Assembly (NCBI GenBank): GCA_026005175.1
Contig: BPKO01000001.1
Location: forward strand, 1,054,001-1,118,000
Reading direction: 5' to 3'
Source of the DNA: Candidatus Tectimicrobiota bacterium
Lineage (GTDB): Bacteria; Tectomicrobia; Entotheonellia; Entotheonellales; Entotheonellaceae
DNA length: 64,000 nt
In this document: piece after piece, positions 19,485 to 27,998 of the stretch
Layout: each line of letters starts with the position of its first letter
Position numbering within the stretch: the first letter of the stretch is position 1
Position numbers and translations under genes: made by a program
Notes under the pieces: model-generated
Told to the model about the DNA's origin: nothing
The model's database searches: none
The model's input: the letters and a program-made list of their open reading frames with translations, nothing else

Positions 19485-20705
19485 CTAGAGGAGCGCTTGC
19501 GCCTGGTGCCCGAGCAAGAAGGGGTTGCAGCGGACGTATTCCTCGCTGACGCGTGCCTGGCAGACCGCAGGGCCAAAGTAAGGAAAGGGAAGCTCGCCGC
19601 GGGAGCGCACCAGGTGCGCCAGGTGCTCATCTTCACGGAGCTTGGCGTAAATGGCCGGGGTAGGCTTATAGGTGCCGGCAAGGTGCTCGACCATTTCCGC
19701 GGTGCTGCGCAGAATTTCCTCGGGCGTGTTGGGCACCAGCTGCACGCCGTAGCGCGTAAACTCCTCGTGGCGCGAAAAGTCAACGAGGGGGGAAAGCAGC
19801 ACCTCGCGATAGGTCAGCAGGCGGCCAAGGCTATGCGAGAAGTATTTCTTGTAGACAAAGAGGTCCTGCGGGCCTGCCAGCACCACAGCCTGCACCGGGC
19901 TGTTGACGGCCAGGATCGGCTTGTTGAAGGCACGAGCCACCGACCAGGGCCCGGAAAGCGTGCCGAGCAGGAAGTCGCTGCACCACAAGAAGTAGGGATC
20001 CACAAACGGCTCGTAAGCGGGATGAAACGGGGCGTCGATGAGCTGGGGATGTGAGGAGACAAGCCGCTGCATCGTTGGGTCACCCAGGCGCACCACGTAG
20101 AACCCGCGCCGGATGAGAAACTCCATGGCCGGAATGTAAGTGGCGATGTCGGCGTCGCGAAAGGCGTGGTAGCGGGCATGAGGCAAGTAGCCGGCCTCGC
20201 GCACGTGCAAGGTGACGATGCGGGCTTCGGCCGGAATACCAAAGGCACGGCGCAATGCCAAGCCCCGGCGTTCGTCTTCTGCCGTCAGTGTCACGTGCTG
20301 GAACGTTCCACCCTGCATCAGCCGCTCGAACATCAGCCGGTAGAGGGTGGAGGGGTTGTAGAGGGCGTACAGGCGGTTGCCGCGGCGCACCGAGCCGAGG
20401 TCTGCCCAGCCCAAATGTAAGACCTCCTCGTCTGCGCAGGGCACCCAGCGCATGCCGCGGGTGAAAATGCGGAACACTTCGACGTTGACGCGCTCACTGA
20501 GCGGCGGCGTGATGAGGACACACTCGTCATACTCGCCGTGGAAAATGCTCTGGATCTGGAAGATCTCCTGCGCCAGCTGCCCGAGGCGGCCTACCTGGAC
20601 CAGAATGTAGACGAGCTGCCGGGGGGCCTGCTCCGGCGGCGTGCCAAGAACGGCATCGATTTTGTCCAGTGCCGCGTCGAGCGACGACAAAACGATAGAT
20701 GGCAT
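19485..20705 (-). CDS. TIGR04372-type glycosyltransferase-like protein
   Basis: 406-aa protein of the family usually named putative glycosyltransferase TIGR04372, found in polysaccharide clusters. Matching features are VTLHVREAGYLPHARYHAFR, the DADIATYIPAMEFLIRRGF helix, VVRLGDPTM, and FLLGTLSGPWSVARAFNKPILAVN near the C-terminus, which resembles the nucleotide-sugar pocket of GT-B folds. The ATG at 20705 follows AGGAGGCAGGCGC. It is the only glycosyltransferase candidate in the cluster. The call is by recalled family pattern, not alignment. Confidence 0.75.
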   Translation of the reverse strand: MPSIVLSSLDAALDKIDAVLGTPPEQAPRQLVYILVQVGRLGQLAQEIFQIQSIFHGEYDECVLITPPLSERVNVEVFRIFTRGMRWVPCADEEVLHLGWADLGSVRRGNRLYALYNPSTLYRLMFERLMQGGTFQHVTLTAEDERRGLALRRAFGIPAEARIVTLHVREAGYLPHARYHAFRDADIATYIPAMEFLIRRGFYVVRLGDPTMQRLVSSHPQLIDAPFHPAYEPFVDPYFLWCSDFLLGTLSGPWSVARAFNKPILAVNSPVQAVVLAGPQDLFVYKKYFSHSLGRLLTYREVLLSPLVDFSRHEEFTRYGVQLVPNTPEEILRSTAEMVEHLAGTYKPTPAIYAKLREDEHLAHLVRSRGELPFPYFGPAVCQARVSEEYVRCNPFLLGHQAQALL

Positions 20706-20767
20706 GCGCCTGCCTCCTGTGCGCGGGTTCCCGCCCGTGGCCGCCATGACGGCGGCAGCCAGTGCCT

Positions 20768-21673
20768 TTAAGCAGCTAGCCGTGCCAGCAGCGTCTGGCA
20801 AATGCGGTACGTCTCTTCAATGCCCGGTGCCGTCACCGTGACATGGCCCTGGCCGTCGTCGCGGTAAAAGTCGAAGAGGGAAAGCCGTTTCCGAATGCTC
20901 AGGTCTCTTAAACAGTCCATATAGGCACAAAAGAGTTGCAACACGTGCCAGTTGTCAACGAAGCGATTATCGATGTTTTGGAGTTTTTTAGTCGTAGGAT
21001 TTATGATTACTTCTTCTATGATGTCGTCGCTGCATTTTGTTCCTACGAATCTCGCAATTTCTTTGAATCTTTCTTGAATATTTTCATAATCAACGTGCAT
21101 GGCTTGATAAGCTCTTTTGTAAATCTCTAAGCAGACCAAATCGTTGACAAATAGAATCAAAACAGTGTTAACAATGGCGTTGAAGCTTTCCTGGTTGACG
21201 GCGAGGGGCTGGTAAGTCGATTCCGCTTCTGGTGGGGTGGTGCGCAGGGTGTCGGCGAGGACGCCCGTGAGGCGGGGGTCGGTGGGCTGGGCGAGGCGGT
21301 TGATGCCGCCGCGCACCAGGAGCGACTTGATGATGCTGAAGTAGTCTCTGGTGAGAAAGACGATGCGGATGTCGGGCTCAATGGTTGCCAGGAGCGCCTC
21401 GATCTCGCTACGGCTGAGCATGGCGTAGGGGTCGAGGACGAGCTTCGAGCCGACCACCGGCGCGGTCGCAGACAGCTGGCGGAGCTGCTCGCGGCAGCGC
21501 CACGTGGCATCGGGAATGACGAGGTGGAGGGGACGGGGGGGATAGGCGGGGCGCCACTTGATTTCGTAGTCGGCGTGGACGTCGGGAAGGGCGGCAAGGG
21601 AGGTTTCCACCCACGTCGAGCCGGTTCGCACGTTCGAGACGCACAGGAAGTAATGCCGTTTATCGGGGTGCAT
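20768..21673 (-). CDS. sulfotransferase-family protein
   Basis: 301-aa protein with the PAPS-binding motifs of sulfotransferases: the 5'-phosphosulfate loop CVSNVRTGSTWVE near the N-terminus and the 3'-phosphate segment RIVFLTRDYFSIIKSLLVR near residue 120. It would transfer sulfate to a hydroxyl of the cluster's sugar product. Codon use changes sharply within the gene: the C-terminal third (about 20930-21170) is AT-rich against a GC-rich N-terminal part, suggesting a recombined or recently acquired segment. It lies 19 bases after the dehydrogenase gene stop. Confidence 0.83.
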   Translation of the reverse strand: MHPDKRHYFLCVSNVRTGSTWVETSLAALPDVHADYEIKWRPAYPPRPLHLVIPDATWRCREQLRQLSATAPVVGSKLVLDPYAMLSRSEIEALLATIEPDIRIVFLTRDYFSIIKSLLVRGGINRLAQPTDPRLTGVLADTLRTTPPEAESTYQPLAVNQESFNAIVNTVLILFVNDLVCLEIYKRAYQAMHVDYENIQERFKEIARFVGTKCSDDIIEEVIINPTTKKLQNIDNRFVDNWHVLQLFCAYMDCLRDLSIRKRLSLFDFYRDDGQGHVTVTAPGIEETYRICQTLLARLAA

Positions 21674-21692
21674 GGCAGGGTCCTTTTGAGGG

Positions 21693-22724
21693 TCAGGGCG
21701 CCATCACCAGCACACAGCGGCTTGCTTCTCCCCGCTGCACGGTGGCGATGGCGGCGTTGATCTCTTCGAGTCGGTAGCGGTGCGTGATCTGCTCTGCCAG
21801 CTTGAGCTTGCCGCGCTGGTAAAGCTGCACGTAGCGCGGAATATCTCGGTCGGGCTGGGTGCCGCCCCCGTGTGAGCCCCGCAGCTGGCGGCCAAAGTGA
21901 AGGGGAAAGGAATCGATGCACAGCGGCTCGCCAAGGGCTGGCACGCCGGCCAGGATGGTCTTGCCGGCCGTGCTCGTCAGACGGTAGGCCAGGGCGCGCA
22001 CCGCCGCGTGGCCCGTGGTATCCACGGTGACGTCAAAGCCTTGTCCGCACGACAGGCGCCGCAGCTGCACGTAAGGGTCGCCGCTGCCGGCGTTGACCCC
22101 GTGCGTGGCACCAAAGTGCTGGGCCCAGGCCAGCTTGTGCTCGTAGAGGTCGACGGCGACGATCGGGTAAGCGTTGACCAGGGCTGCCCCCTGGATCACG
22201 TTGAGGCCTACCCCGCCCACGCCAAAAACGGCAATGCTTTGCCCCGGCTGTAAAGCGGCGTCGTGGAACACGATGCCCAGCCCGGTGGGCACCGCACAGC
22301 CCAGCAGGCAGGCCACGTCGAGCGGCACGTCAGCAGCAATGGGAGTCACCCGGTTTTCGGCAACCACCGTGTATTCGCTGAAGGTGGTCACCGGGCCGGC
22401 GTTGACGACCGTGTCCTGCCAGCGAAACTGCGGCGGCAGGGCCTCGATGCCCGTGCCCTTCATCCAGTGGAGCACCACGTGATCTCCAGGCTTGACCTTG
22501 CGCACGCCGGGACCCACCGCCGCCACTACCCCGGCGCCTTCGTGGCCAAGCAGGTGCGGGAGGTAGGGGTCGTCACCACGCCGGCCGCTGATCTCGTCGA
22601 GCTGCTTGCCACAAATGCCACTGTACATGACGCGGACAAGGACCTGCCCCACCCCCAGCGGGGGCAGGTCGAGCTCTGCAACCACCAGCGGCGCGTGCTG
22701 CTGAACGAGGATGGCAGCTTTCAT
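21693..22724 (-). CDS. zinc-type medium-chain alcohol dehydrogenase
   Basis: 343-aa MDR-family oxidoreductase. Catalytic-zinc ligands lie in MYSGICGKQLDEI (Cys) and LLGHEGAGVV (His, Glu). The NAD-binding loop is FGVGGVGLNVI. The four-Cys structural zinc lobe of classical alcohol dehydrogenases is missing. It begins at the ATG at 22724, preceded by AGAGGAG. Within the cluster it would oxidise or reduce a sugar hydroxyl or keto group; similar proteins are annotated as sorbitol or threonine dehydrogenases, so the substrate is open. Confidence 0.85.
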   Translation of the reverse strand: MKAAILVQQHAPLVVAELDLPPLGVGQVLVRVMYSGICGKQLDEISGRRGDDPYLPHLLGHEGAGVVAAVGPGVRKVKPGDHVVLHWMKGTGIEALPPQFRWQDTVVNAGPVTTFSEYTVVAENRVTPIAADVPLDVACLLGCAVPTGLGIVFHDAALQPGQSIAVFGVGGVGLNVIQGAALVNAYPIVAVDLYEHKLAWAQHFGATHGVNAGSGDPYVQLRRLSCGQGFDVTVDTTGHAAVRALAYRLTSTAGKTILAGVPALGEPLCIDSFPLHFGRQLRGSHGGGTQPDRDIPRYVQLYQRGKLKLAEQITHRYRLEEINAAIATVQRGEASRCVLVMAP

Positions 22725-22753
22725 GGCTTCTCCTCTCGCTCTATACCACAAGC

Positions 22754-23416
22754 CTATTCAAAAAACAGACAGCCATAGTCGCCGGTGTAGCCGCTCTGAG
22801 AAAAGAACCACTCCCACTCTTTTGGGGTATAAAACGAGCGACAGGTGAGTTGCCAGTAAAGAAGGTGAACTTTTTCCCGCTCGGTGCGATACGACTCCAC
22901 GACCACATACTTGCCCCCACACCCCACCCGCTCGATTTCTTGCAAAGCCTGGTAGAGTTCATAGTTGTAAAGGTTGTGCAAGGTGCCAAACGACACCACC
23001 AGGTCAAAGGTGCGATCGGCGTAAGGCAAAGCGGTGGCGTTGCCGCGCTGCAGGTAAGGCTTGACTTCCTCTTTGGCGTGCGCCAAGGCGTAAGCGGAAA
23101 TATCCAAGCCGGCCACCTGTACCCCGGGGACCACCTGCAGGAACTCGAAGAGCAAGTAGCCCTTGCCGCAGCCGACGTCGAGGACGCGGTGCCCGGGGCG
23201 AAGGCCATAGTGCGCGGCCAAGGCGGCAGCCACGGGCCGCCAGCGGCCGTCGTAGTAGTAGCCCCCGTAGCCGTACTTGCGATCGCCGTCCCAGTATTCC
23301 TTGCCGTACTGCAAGGCCACTTCGGCACAGGCCGCTTTGTCATGAGCAAGGACCCGCTCGCGGTAGTTGCGCCGGGTACGCGTGTGAAGGCTGCTCACAA
23401 AGTCGAGGTAAGCCAT
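22754..23416 (-). CDS. class I SAM-dependent methyltransferase
   Basis: 220 aa. Motif I is VLDVGCGKGYLLFEF and motif II is VQVAGLDISAYALAH; LPYADRTFDLVVSFGTLHNL is the following strand. The N-terminal YGYGGYYYDGRW segment resembles enzymes in sugar clusters. It would O-, N- or C-methylate an intermediate. The gene overlaps the transketolase C-terminal gene by 22 bases. Its last third is moderately richer in A+T. Confidence 0.87.
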   Translation of the reverse strand: MAYLDFVSSLHTRTRRNYRERVLAHDKAACAEVALQYGKEYWDGDRKYGYGGYYYDGRWRPVAAALAAHYGLRPGHRVLDVGCGKGYLLFEFLQVVPGVQVAGLDISAYALAHAKEEVKPYLQRGNATALPYADRTFDLVVSFGTLHNLYNYELYQALQEIERVGCGGKYVVVESYRTEREKVHLLYWQLTCRSFYTPKEWEWFFSQSGYTGDYGCLFFE

Positions 23417-24357
23417 AGGGCATGCACTCCAGAAGTGATGAGATCCATAACTGCCGCGACCAAGCGCGTGACGGTCAAGCCATAGTGCGCCATGAGGCTG
23501 GCCTGTGACCCATAGCCCTCGGGAAAGACGTCGGGAAGGCCCAGGCGCTTAAAGCGCTTGGCCGGATGAAACGGGGTTTCGGCGATGAGCTCGGCCACGG
23601 CACTGCCCAGCCCGCCGACCACGGTGTGCTCTTCGAGGGTCACCACCACCGGGACGGCGGCCAGCGCGTCGAGCAGGGTTTCGGTGTCCAGCGGCTTAAG
23701 CGTCGGCACGTGGAGCACCCCCGTGCTCACGCCCTCGCGCTGCAGATGCCCCGCGGCTTCCAGGGCGAGGGAAAGCACGGTGCCGGTGGTGATGAGCAGC
23801 GCATCGCTGCCCTTCCGCATCCAGTAGGCCTTGCCGATCTCGAAGGTGCCTGCGGCCGGGGTAACCAGCGGTTCGTTGCCTTTCCCCAGTCGGATGTACA
23901 GGGGGCCCTGGTGCGCCAGGGTGGCCAGCATCAAGCGCCGCATCTCGTTGGCGTCTGCCGGGGCAAGGACAGTCATGTGGGGCAAAGCACGCAGGATGGC
24001 CAGATCCTCGATGGCCATGTGGGTGGGGCCAAGCGGGGCATAGACCAATCCCCCACCGTTGCCCAGCAGGCGCACATTGGCGCGGTGGAGGCAAAGGTCG
24101 ACGACGAGCTGTTCGAAGCAGCGCCGCGTCAAGAACGTGGCGATGGTGTTCACGTACGGCAGGTTGCCTTCGAGGGCCAAGCCGGCAGCAAGGCCAATGA
24201 GATTGGCCTCGCTCACCCCTTCCATGAGGAAGCGCTCGGGCATGGCCGCCCGAAACGACTCCAGGGTGCCGGCACCGAGGTCAGAGCCGAGGAAAAAGAC
24301 CCGCGGGTCTTGCTTGGCTAGGGTGTAGACCATCTCGAGGCACGCTTTACGCATCAT
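23395..24357 (-). CDS. transketolase C-terminal subunit (split transketolase, beta)
   Basis: 320-aa protein covering the pyrimidine-binding and C-terminal domains of transketolase/DXS-type enzymes. It carries VFFLGSDLGAGTLESF, RFLMEGVSEANLIGLAAGLA (catalytic Glu contacting thiamine) and YIRLGKGNEPLV. It starts at one of two ATG codons (24357 or 24354) overlapping the end of the N-terminal subunit gene, so the two are made together. With that partner it would transfer a two-carbon ketol unit, giving sedoheptulose 7-phosphate or a two-carbon branched sugar. Confidence 0.88.
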   Translation of the reverse strand: MMRKACLEMVYTLAKQDPRVFFLGSDLGAGTLESFRAAMPERFLMEGVSEANLIGLAAGLALEGNLPYVNTIATFLTRRCFEQLVVDLCLHRANVRLLGNGGGLVYAPLGPTHMAIEDLAILRALPHMTVLAPADANEMRRLMLATLAHQGPLYIRLGKGNEPLVTPAAGTFEIGKAYWMRKGSDALLITTGTVLSLALEAAGHLQREGVSTGVLHVPTLKPLDTETLLDALAAVPVVVTLEEHTVVGGLGSAVAELIAETPFHPAKRFKRLGLPDVFPEGYGSQASLMAHYGLTVTRLVAAVMDLITSGVHALWLTSTL

Positions 24358-25198
24358 TGGCCTCCAAAGCCGCGAGCAGGCGCTGTCCCTCTTCTCGGGT
24401 GACCCGGTTGCGATGGTGCCACTGCCCGTTGTGTTCCACTTCGGCAATGCCTTTGCCTTTGACCGTGTGGCAGATGAGGGCGGTGGGCCGCTGCGGGTGA
24501 AGCGGCAAAGCAGCGAAGGCCGCCCGCAAGGCAGCCACGTCGTGGCCGTCGACTTCCGCTGTGGCAAAGCCAAAGGCCTGCCATTTGGCGGCAAACGGCT
24601 CGAGTTCTTGCACCACCGCGGTGGGACCGTACGACTGGTAGCGGTTGTAATCGATGATGAGGGTCAGGTTGCTGAGGCGATGCTTGCTTGCGCACAAAGC
24701 ACCTTCCCAGATTGCCCCTTCGTCACATTCGCCGTCTCCGACAATCACGAAAACGCGGTGTCCGGCGCCGGCGTGCCGCGCGTGCAAGGCAAATCCGATG
24801 CCGATCGCCAAGCCGTGTCCCAGACTGCCGGTGGCCACTTCCACCCCGGGCAATCTGGGTTCGGGATGTCCGCCCAGCAGGCTGCCGGAGTGGCAGAAGG
24901 TGCGCAGAAGGCGGGGGGGAAAAAAGCCTTTGCTGGCCAGGACCGCGTACAGCGCCAGGCATCCGTGCCCTTTGCTGAGAATGCAGCGGTCGCGGTAGGG
25001 CCACTTGGGATCCTGGGGAGCATAGCAGAGCACGTCGTCGTAGAGGACGCGTAGGATCTCGACCAGCGACAAGGCCGATGCCAGGTGCCCTCGCCCCCCG
25101 GCAACAAACGTTCGCACGATCAGCCGGCGCAGCGCCAGGGAGCGCGCGTCCAGCGGCACTGCCGGCTCAGCGGTCCAGCAGGGTGAGAGGTTCGGCAT
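24347..25198 (-). CDS. transketolase N-terminal subunit (split transketolase, alpha)
   Basis: 283-aa thiamine-diphosphate-binding half of a transketolase. The ThDP motif is GDGECDEG followed about 25 residues later by NLTLIIDYNRYQ. Other landmarks are RGHLASALSLVEIL, RCILSKGHGCLALYAVLA and GHPEPRLPGVEVATGSLGHG. The ATG at 25198 lies 8 bases after GAGGAG. The size and split are those of heterodimeric transketolases seen in secondary-metabolite and polysaccharide clusters rather than the housekeeping single chain. Confidence 0.9.
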   Translation of the reverse strand: MPNLSPCWTAEPAVPLDARSLALRRLIVRTFVAGGRGHLASALSLVEILRVLYDDVLCYAPQDPKWPYRDRCILSKGHGCLALYAVLASKGFFPPRLLRTFCHSGSLLGGHPEPRLPGVEVATGSLGHGLAIGIGFALHARHAGAGHRVFVIVGDGECDEGAIWEGALCASKHRLSNLTLIIDYNRYQSYGPTAVVQELEPFAAKWQAFGFATAEVDGHDVAALRAAFAALPLHPQRPTALICHTVKGKGIAEVEHNGQWHHRNRVTREEGQRLLAALEANDA

Positions 25199-26228
25199 GC
25201 ACAAGGCTCCTCAGCAGTCGCTCGGCTTTGGCCAGCTGTTGTCTGCGGTACGCTTCCCCAAGACAGGCCGCTCCCTGAGCAAAGCGCCGCCTTGCCCTCT
25301 CGGCAGGCACGAATTCGTTGAGCAGAATCAGACACCACTTGAGCCCGAAGAGGGGATAGAGGTACCTGACTCTTGTCGCGAGCCCAGGCAGGTCGGCAAA
25401 GGCGGCCAGCGCTTTGCTTAGGAAAGCGCGCTTGCTCTCGGCCGCAAGCGCCATGGCCGGGTGAAGCAGGAAGTCACAAATGAGCTTTGCCGGATCGTCG
25501 ACCCCAAAGTATTCAAAGTCGAGGAAGACAAGGCGATTGGCGCGTGTCCGGCGGGCATTGTGGAAGCCAAAATCCGACGGACTGAGCGTGCGCGCCGGCA
25601 GCGGCAGCTCGTCGGTGAAGGCTTCCCCGGCGCCGGCGGTGGCGCGGGCCGTCAGGGCATAAAACGCGGGAAGGAAGGAGTCCTGTAGGAAGGCCTGCAG
25701 GGCGACGGTGGCCGGATCAGCCGACGGCACGGCCAGCAGGCGCGCGAGGCGCCCGGTGAGGTTGGCAACGACGGCAGCTCCCGAGAAGCACGCCTCCGAG
25801 GCGGGGGCCCAGGCCGGGGAAGGAAGGCGCCGGTACAGCTCCCGCAGGCGCCAAAGAAAGGCGACCGCCGCGTCAATGTCGCCGGGGGTAACGGCGTGGG
25901 GCGGAATGGGGCGACCGGCCACGTACGTATAAACCGCGAGGCCGGATGCGCGATCCATGGCCAAAGGACGCGGAACGCAGCGGATGCCGTGCTGCCAGAG
26001 CAGCTGCAGGGCGGCCACCTCGGTGCCCAGGCGGTCGCGCGTATCGGCGGCCGAGGCATAGTACTGCTTGACGGCATACACGCGCCCGTCGTCGCACACC
26101 ACGCGGTACACGCGGTTGTTGCGCCCCCCAGGCAAGGGGGTACAGCGGACGATCTGCCGGCCAACGAGGGCTGCCAGCTGCGCCGGGGAGACGGCCTCGC
26201 TTCCTTCAGCGGCCAAAGAAGTATGCAT
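25167..26228 (-). CDS. aminoglycoside-phosphotransferase-fold small-molecule kinase
   Basis: 353-aa kinase of the APH/choline-kinase fold. PGGRNNRVYRVV is the nucleotide loop, YAVKQYY holds the ATP-binding Lys, LSPSDFGFHN is the catalytic loop and FLDFEYFGVDDP holds the magnesium-binding Asp. The SPSDFGFHN variant replaces the usual HGD and is shared with several sugar-cluster members. It begins at 26228, overlapping the HAD gene by 23 bases. A sugar or sugar-like alcohol is the probable substrate; an antibiotic is unlikely in this context. Confidence 0.82.
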   Translation of the reverse strand: MHTSLAAEGSEAVSPAQLAALVGRQIVRCTPLPGGRNNRVYRVVCDDGRVYAVKQYYASAADTRDRLGTEVAALQLLWQHGIRCVPRPLAMDRASGLAVYTYVAGRPIPPHAVTPGDIDAAVAFLWRLRELYRRLPSPAWAPASEACFSGAAVVANLTGRLARLLAVPSADPATVALQAFLQDSFLPAFYALTARATAGAGEAFTDELPLPARTLSPSDFGFHNARRTRANRLVFLDFEYFGVDDPAKLICDFLLHPAMALAAESKRAFLSKALAAFADLPGLATRVRYLYPLFGLKWCLILLNEFVPAERARRRFAQGAACLGEAYRRQQLAKAERLLRSLVHAEPLTLLDR

Positions 26229-26823
26229 GAATGGCGCTCCAACTCCGAAACGTGCGCACCGGAGGCGCCAGTCGGTAGGCGCGGTGCGGATCGTAAAGGA
26301 GGCGCTCCACCTGGGGAGGAAAGGCCGGTGCCAGCAGCGCCTCTGGCAAGTCGTCGATGAAGTGCGTGCAGCCCAGCGCCGCAATGCGCGCCAGCTTGGC
26401 CTCGCGTGACGGCTCGAAGAAGACATCTGCCTCGCGCAGCCCCACCCCGCCGGGGGCAAGAAAGCCTTGTGCGCGCAGCCAGGCAAAGGCTGCGGCGTGC
26501 AGGTCGGTTTGGGCAGCATCGCCTGGAGCGACCCTGGTCTTGTGGCTGACGATATACACTTCCACCCCCTGGCGCCGGCAAGCGGCGAGAAAGGCGGCAA
26601 CTCCGGCGCTGGGGCGGGCTTGGGCAATCGCCGTGCTGTAGAGTACCGCCTGCACCTGCTGCCACTGGCGCTCGCCCTCGGGACGGCGGCGAATGGCGTC
26701 GCGAATCGCTTTTTTGCCGCGTGGCCCGCGAGGGCCGAGCAGTCCCCGCTGGCGGGCCAGGCGATAGAGCACGGCGTCGTAGTCGACGAGGGTGTGATCA
26801 AAATCGATGCCAATGACGGGCAT
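26206..26823 (-). CDS. HAD-superfamily phosphatase-like protein
   Basis: 205-aa HAD protein. Motif I is IGIDFDHTLVDYD (nucleophile Asp and +2 Asp), motif II is VYIVSHKT and the C-terminal acidic motif is HFIDDLPEAL. A cap of about 60 residues sits between motifs I and II. The start ATG follows AGGGACAGGCC. Since the cluster encodes a heptose kinase/nucleotidyltransferase and an isomerase but no recognisable GmhB, this HAD may remove the C7 phosphate of a heptose bisphosphate. That is inference from context; it is not close to GmhB in sequence. Confidence 0.78.
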   Translation of the reverse strand: MPVIGIDFDHTLVDYDAVLYRLARQRGLLGPRGPRGKKAIRDAIRRRPEGERQWQQVQAVLYSTAIAQARPSAGVAAFLAACRRQGVEVYIVSHKTRVAPGDAAQTDLHAAAFAWLRAQGFLAPGGVGLREADVFFEPSREAKLARIAALGCTHFIDDLPEALLAPAFPPQVERLLYDPHRAYRLAPPVRTFRSWSAIHAYFFGR

Positions 26824-26852
26824 GGCCTGTCCCTGACGGCGGTGGCCCGGGC

Positions 26853-27977
26853 TCAAGCGCACTGCGCGGTGGCGTGCCTGCGATAAAAGCGATGCACGTG
26901 GTGGACCATGTACTCGAGCTCGGCGGCACTCAGGTGCTGGTGGACGGGCAAGGTGATGATGCGCTGGCACTGCGCCTCGCAGACGGGAAAGTCCCCACGC
27001 CGGTAGCCCAGGTGGGCGGCGGCCGCCTGCAAGTGCAGCGGGATCGGGTAGTGGACTTTGGCCTCGATGCCTTGCTGGCGCAAGTATGCCAACAGGCGGT
27101 CGCGCTGGGCGGCCTGAACAACATACGTGTGGAAGACTTGGCGCACGTTGGGGCGCCGCGGCGGAATGGTGATCAGCGGCGCCAGCTCGGCCAGGGCCGC
27201 GTCGAGCCGCTGCGCATGGGCGATGCGCTGGGCGGTCAGCGCCGGCACCTGGGGCAGCAAGCGATTGGCCACCACCGCTTGGATGGTGTCGAGGCGGCTG
27301 TTGTAGCCAAAGCAGCGCGCTTCGTCGCGGGTGACCAGGCCGTGGTTTCTCAGCAGCCGTAGCCGCTCGGCCAGCTCTGCCGAGCGCGTGACGATGACGC
27401 CGCCGTCTCCCCAGACGTTGAGGTTCTTGAGGGGATGTAAGCTAAAGCAGCCGGCGTCTCCCCATCCGCCTACCGGCTGCCCGTCAATGGCAGCGAAGAT
27501 GGCCTGTGCTGCGTCTTCTACCACGTAGAGGCCGTGGCGGCGGGCAAAGGCCATGATGGCCGGCATGTCGGCAGGGTTGCCCGTCAAGTGCACGGGGACG
27601 ATGGCTTTGGTGCGGGGTGTAAGGACCCCCTCGAGCCGGTTGACGTCGAGGGTGTACTGCTCGTTGACGTCCACGAACACCGGCCGCGCTCCTGTCATGA
27701 CAATGGCGCCGACGGTGGCGATAAAAGTATTGGGCACGGTGATGACCTCGTCCCCTGGGCCGATGTCCAGGGCTTTCAAGGAGAGAAAGAGGGCATCGGT
27801 TCCCGAATTGACGCCGATGGCGTAGGGCACCTGGCACAAAGCCGCAAAACACTGCTCGAACTCTGCCACCGCCGCTCCCAGGGTGAAGTCGCCGCGTACC
27901 ACCACCTCGCGAATGGCCTCCAGGTAGGCGTCGACGTCGGCAAACTGGCGGGAAAGATACGAAAACGGCACGCGCAT
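26853..27977 (-). CDS. DegT/DnrJ/EryC1/StrS-family sugar aminotransferase (second)
   Basis: 374-aa PLP sugar aminotransferase: VPFSYLSRQF, GVNSGTDALFLSLKALDIGPGDEVIT, IVPVHLTGNPADM and VVEDAAQAIFA, with the PLP Lys in CFSLHPLKNLNVWGDGG. It is paralogous to the enzyme at 17539-18651 but diverged, especially in the C-terminal substrate region (VHYPIPLHLQ here), so it probably acts on a different keto sugar. The start at 27977 follows GGAGAAGGACG. Two such enzymes in one operon suggest a diamino sugar or two separate amino sugars. Confidence 0.93.
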   Translation of the reverse strand: MRVPFSYLSRQFADVDAYLEAIREVVVRGDFTLGAAVAEFEQCFAALCQVPYAIGVNSGTDALFLSLKALDIGPGDEVITVPNTFIATVGAIVMTGARPVFVDVNEQYTLDVNRLEGVLTPRTKAIVPVHLTGNPADMPAIMAFARRHGLYVVEDAAQAIFAAIDGQPVGGWGDAGCFSLHPLKNLNVWGDGGVIVTRSAELAERLRLLRNHGLVTRDEARCFGYNSRLDTIQAVVANRLLPQVPALTAQRIAHAQRLDAALAELAPLITIPPRRPNVRQVFHTYVVQAAQRDRLLAYLRQQGIEAKVHYPIPLHLQAAAAHLGYRRGDFPVCEAQCQRIITLPVHQHLSAAELEYMVHHVHRFYRRHATAQCA

Positions 27978-27998
27978 CGTCCTTCTCCTTGGCTTCCT

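Noticed and set aside
25167-26813. One long minus-strand frame that could be read as a fusion kinase of 548 aa
   Set aside because: The upstream 195 residues are a shadow of the HAD gene in another frame; the kinase starts at 26228 with its own conserved N-terminus.
26206-26823. Naming the HAD protein GmhB
   Set aside because: The motif I context (DFDHTLVDYD) differs from GmhB (LDRDGVIN); only genomic context suggests this role.
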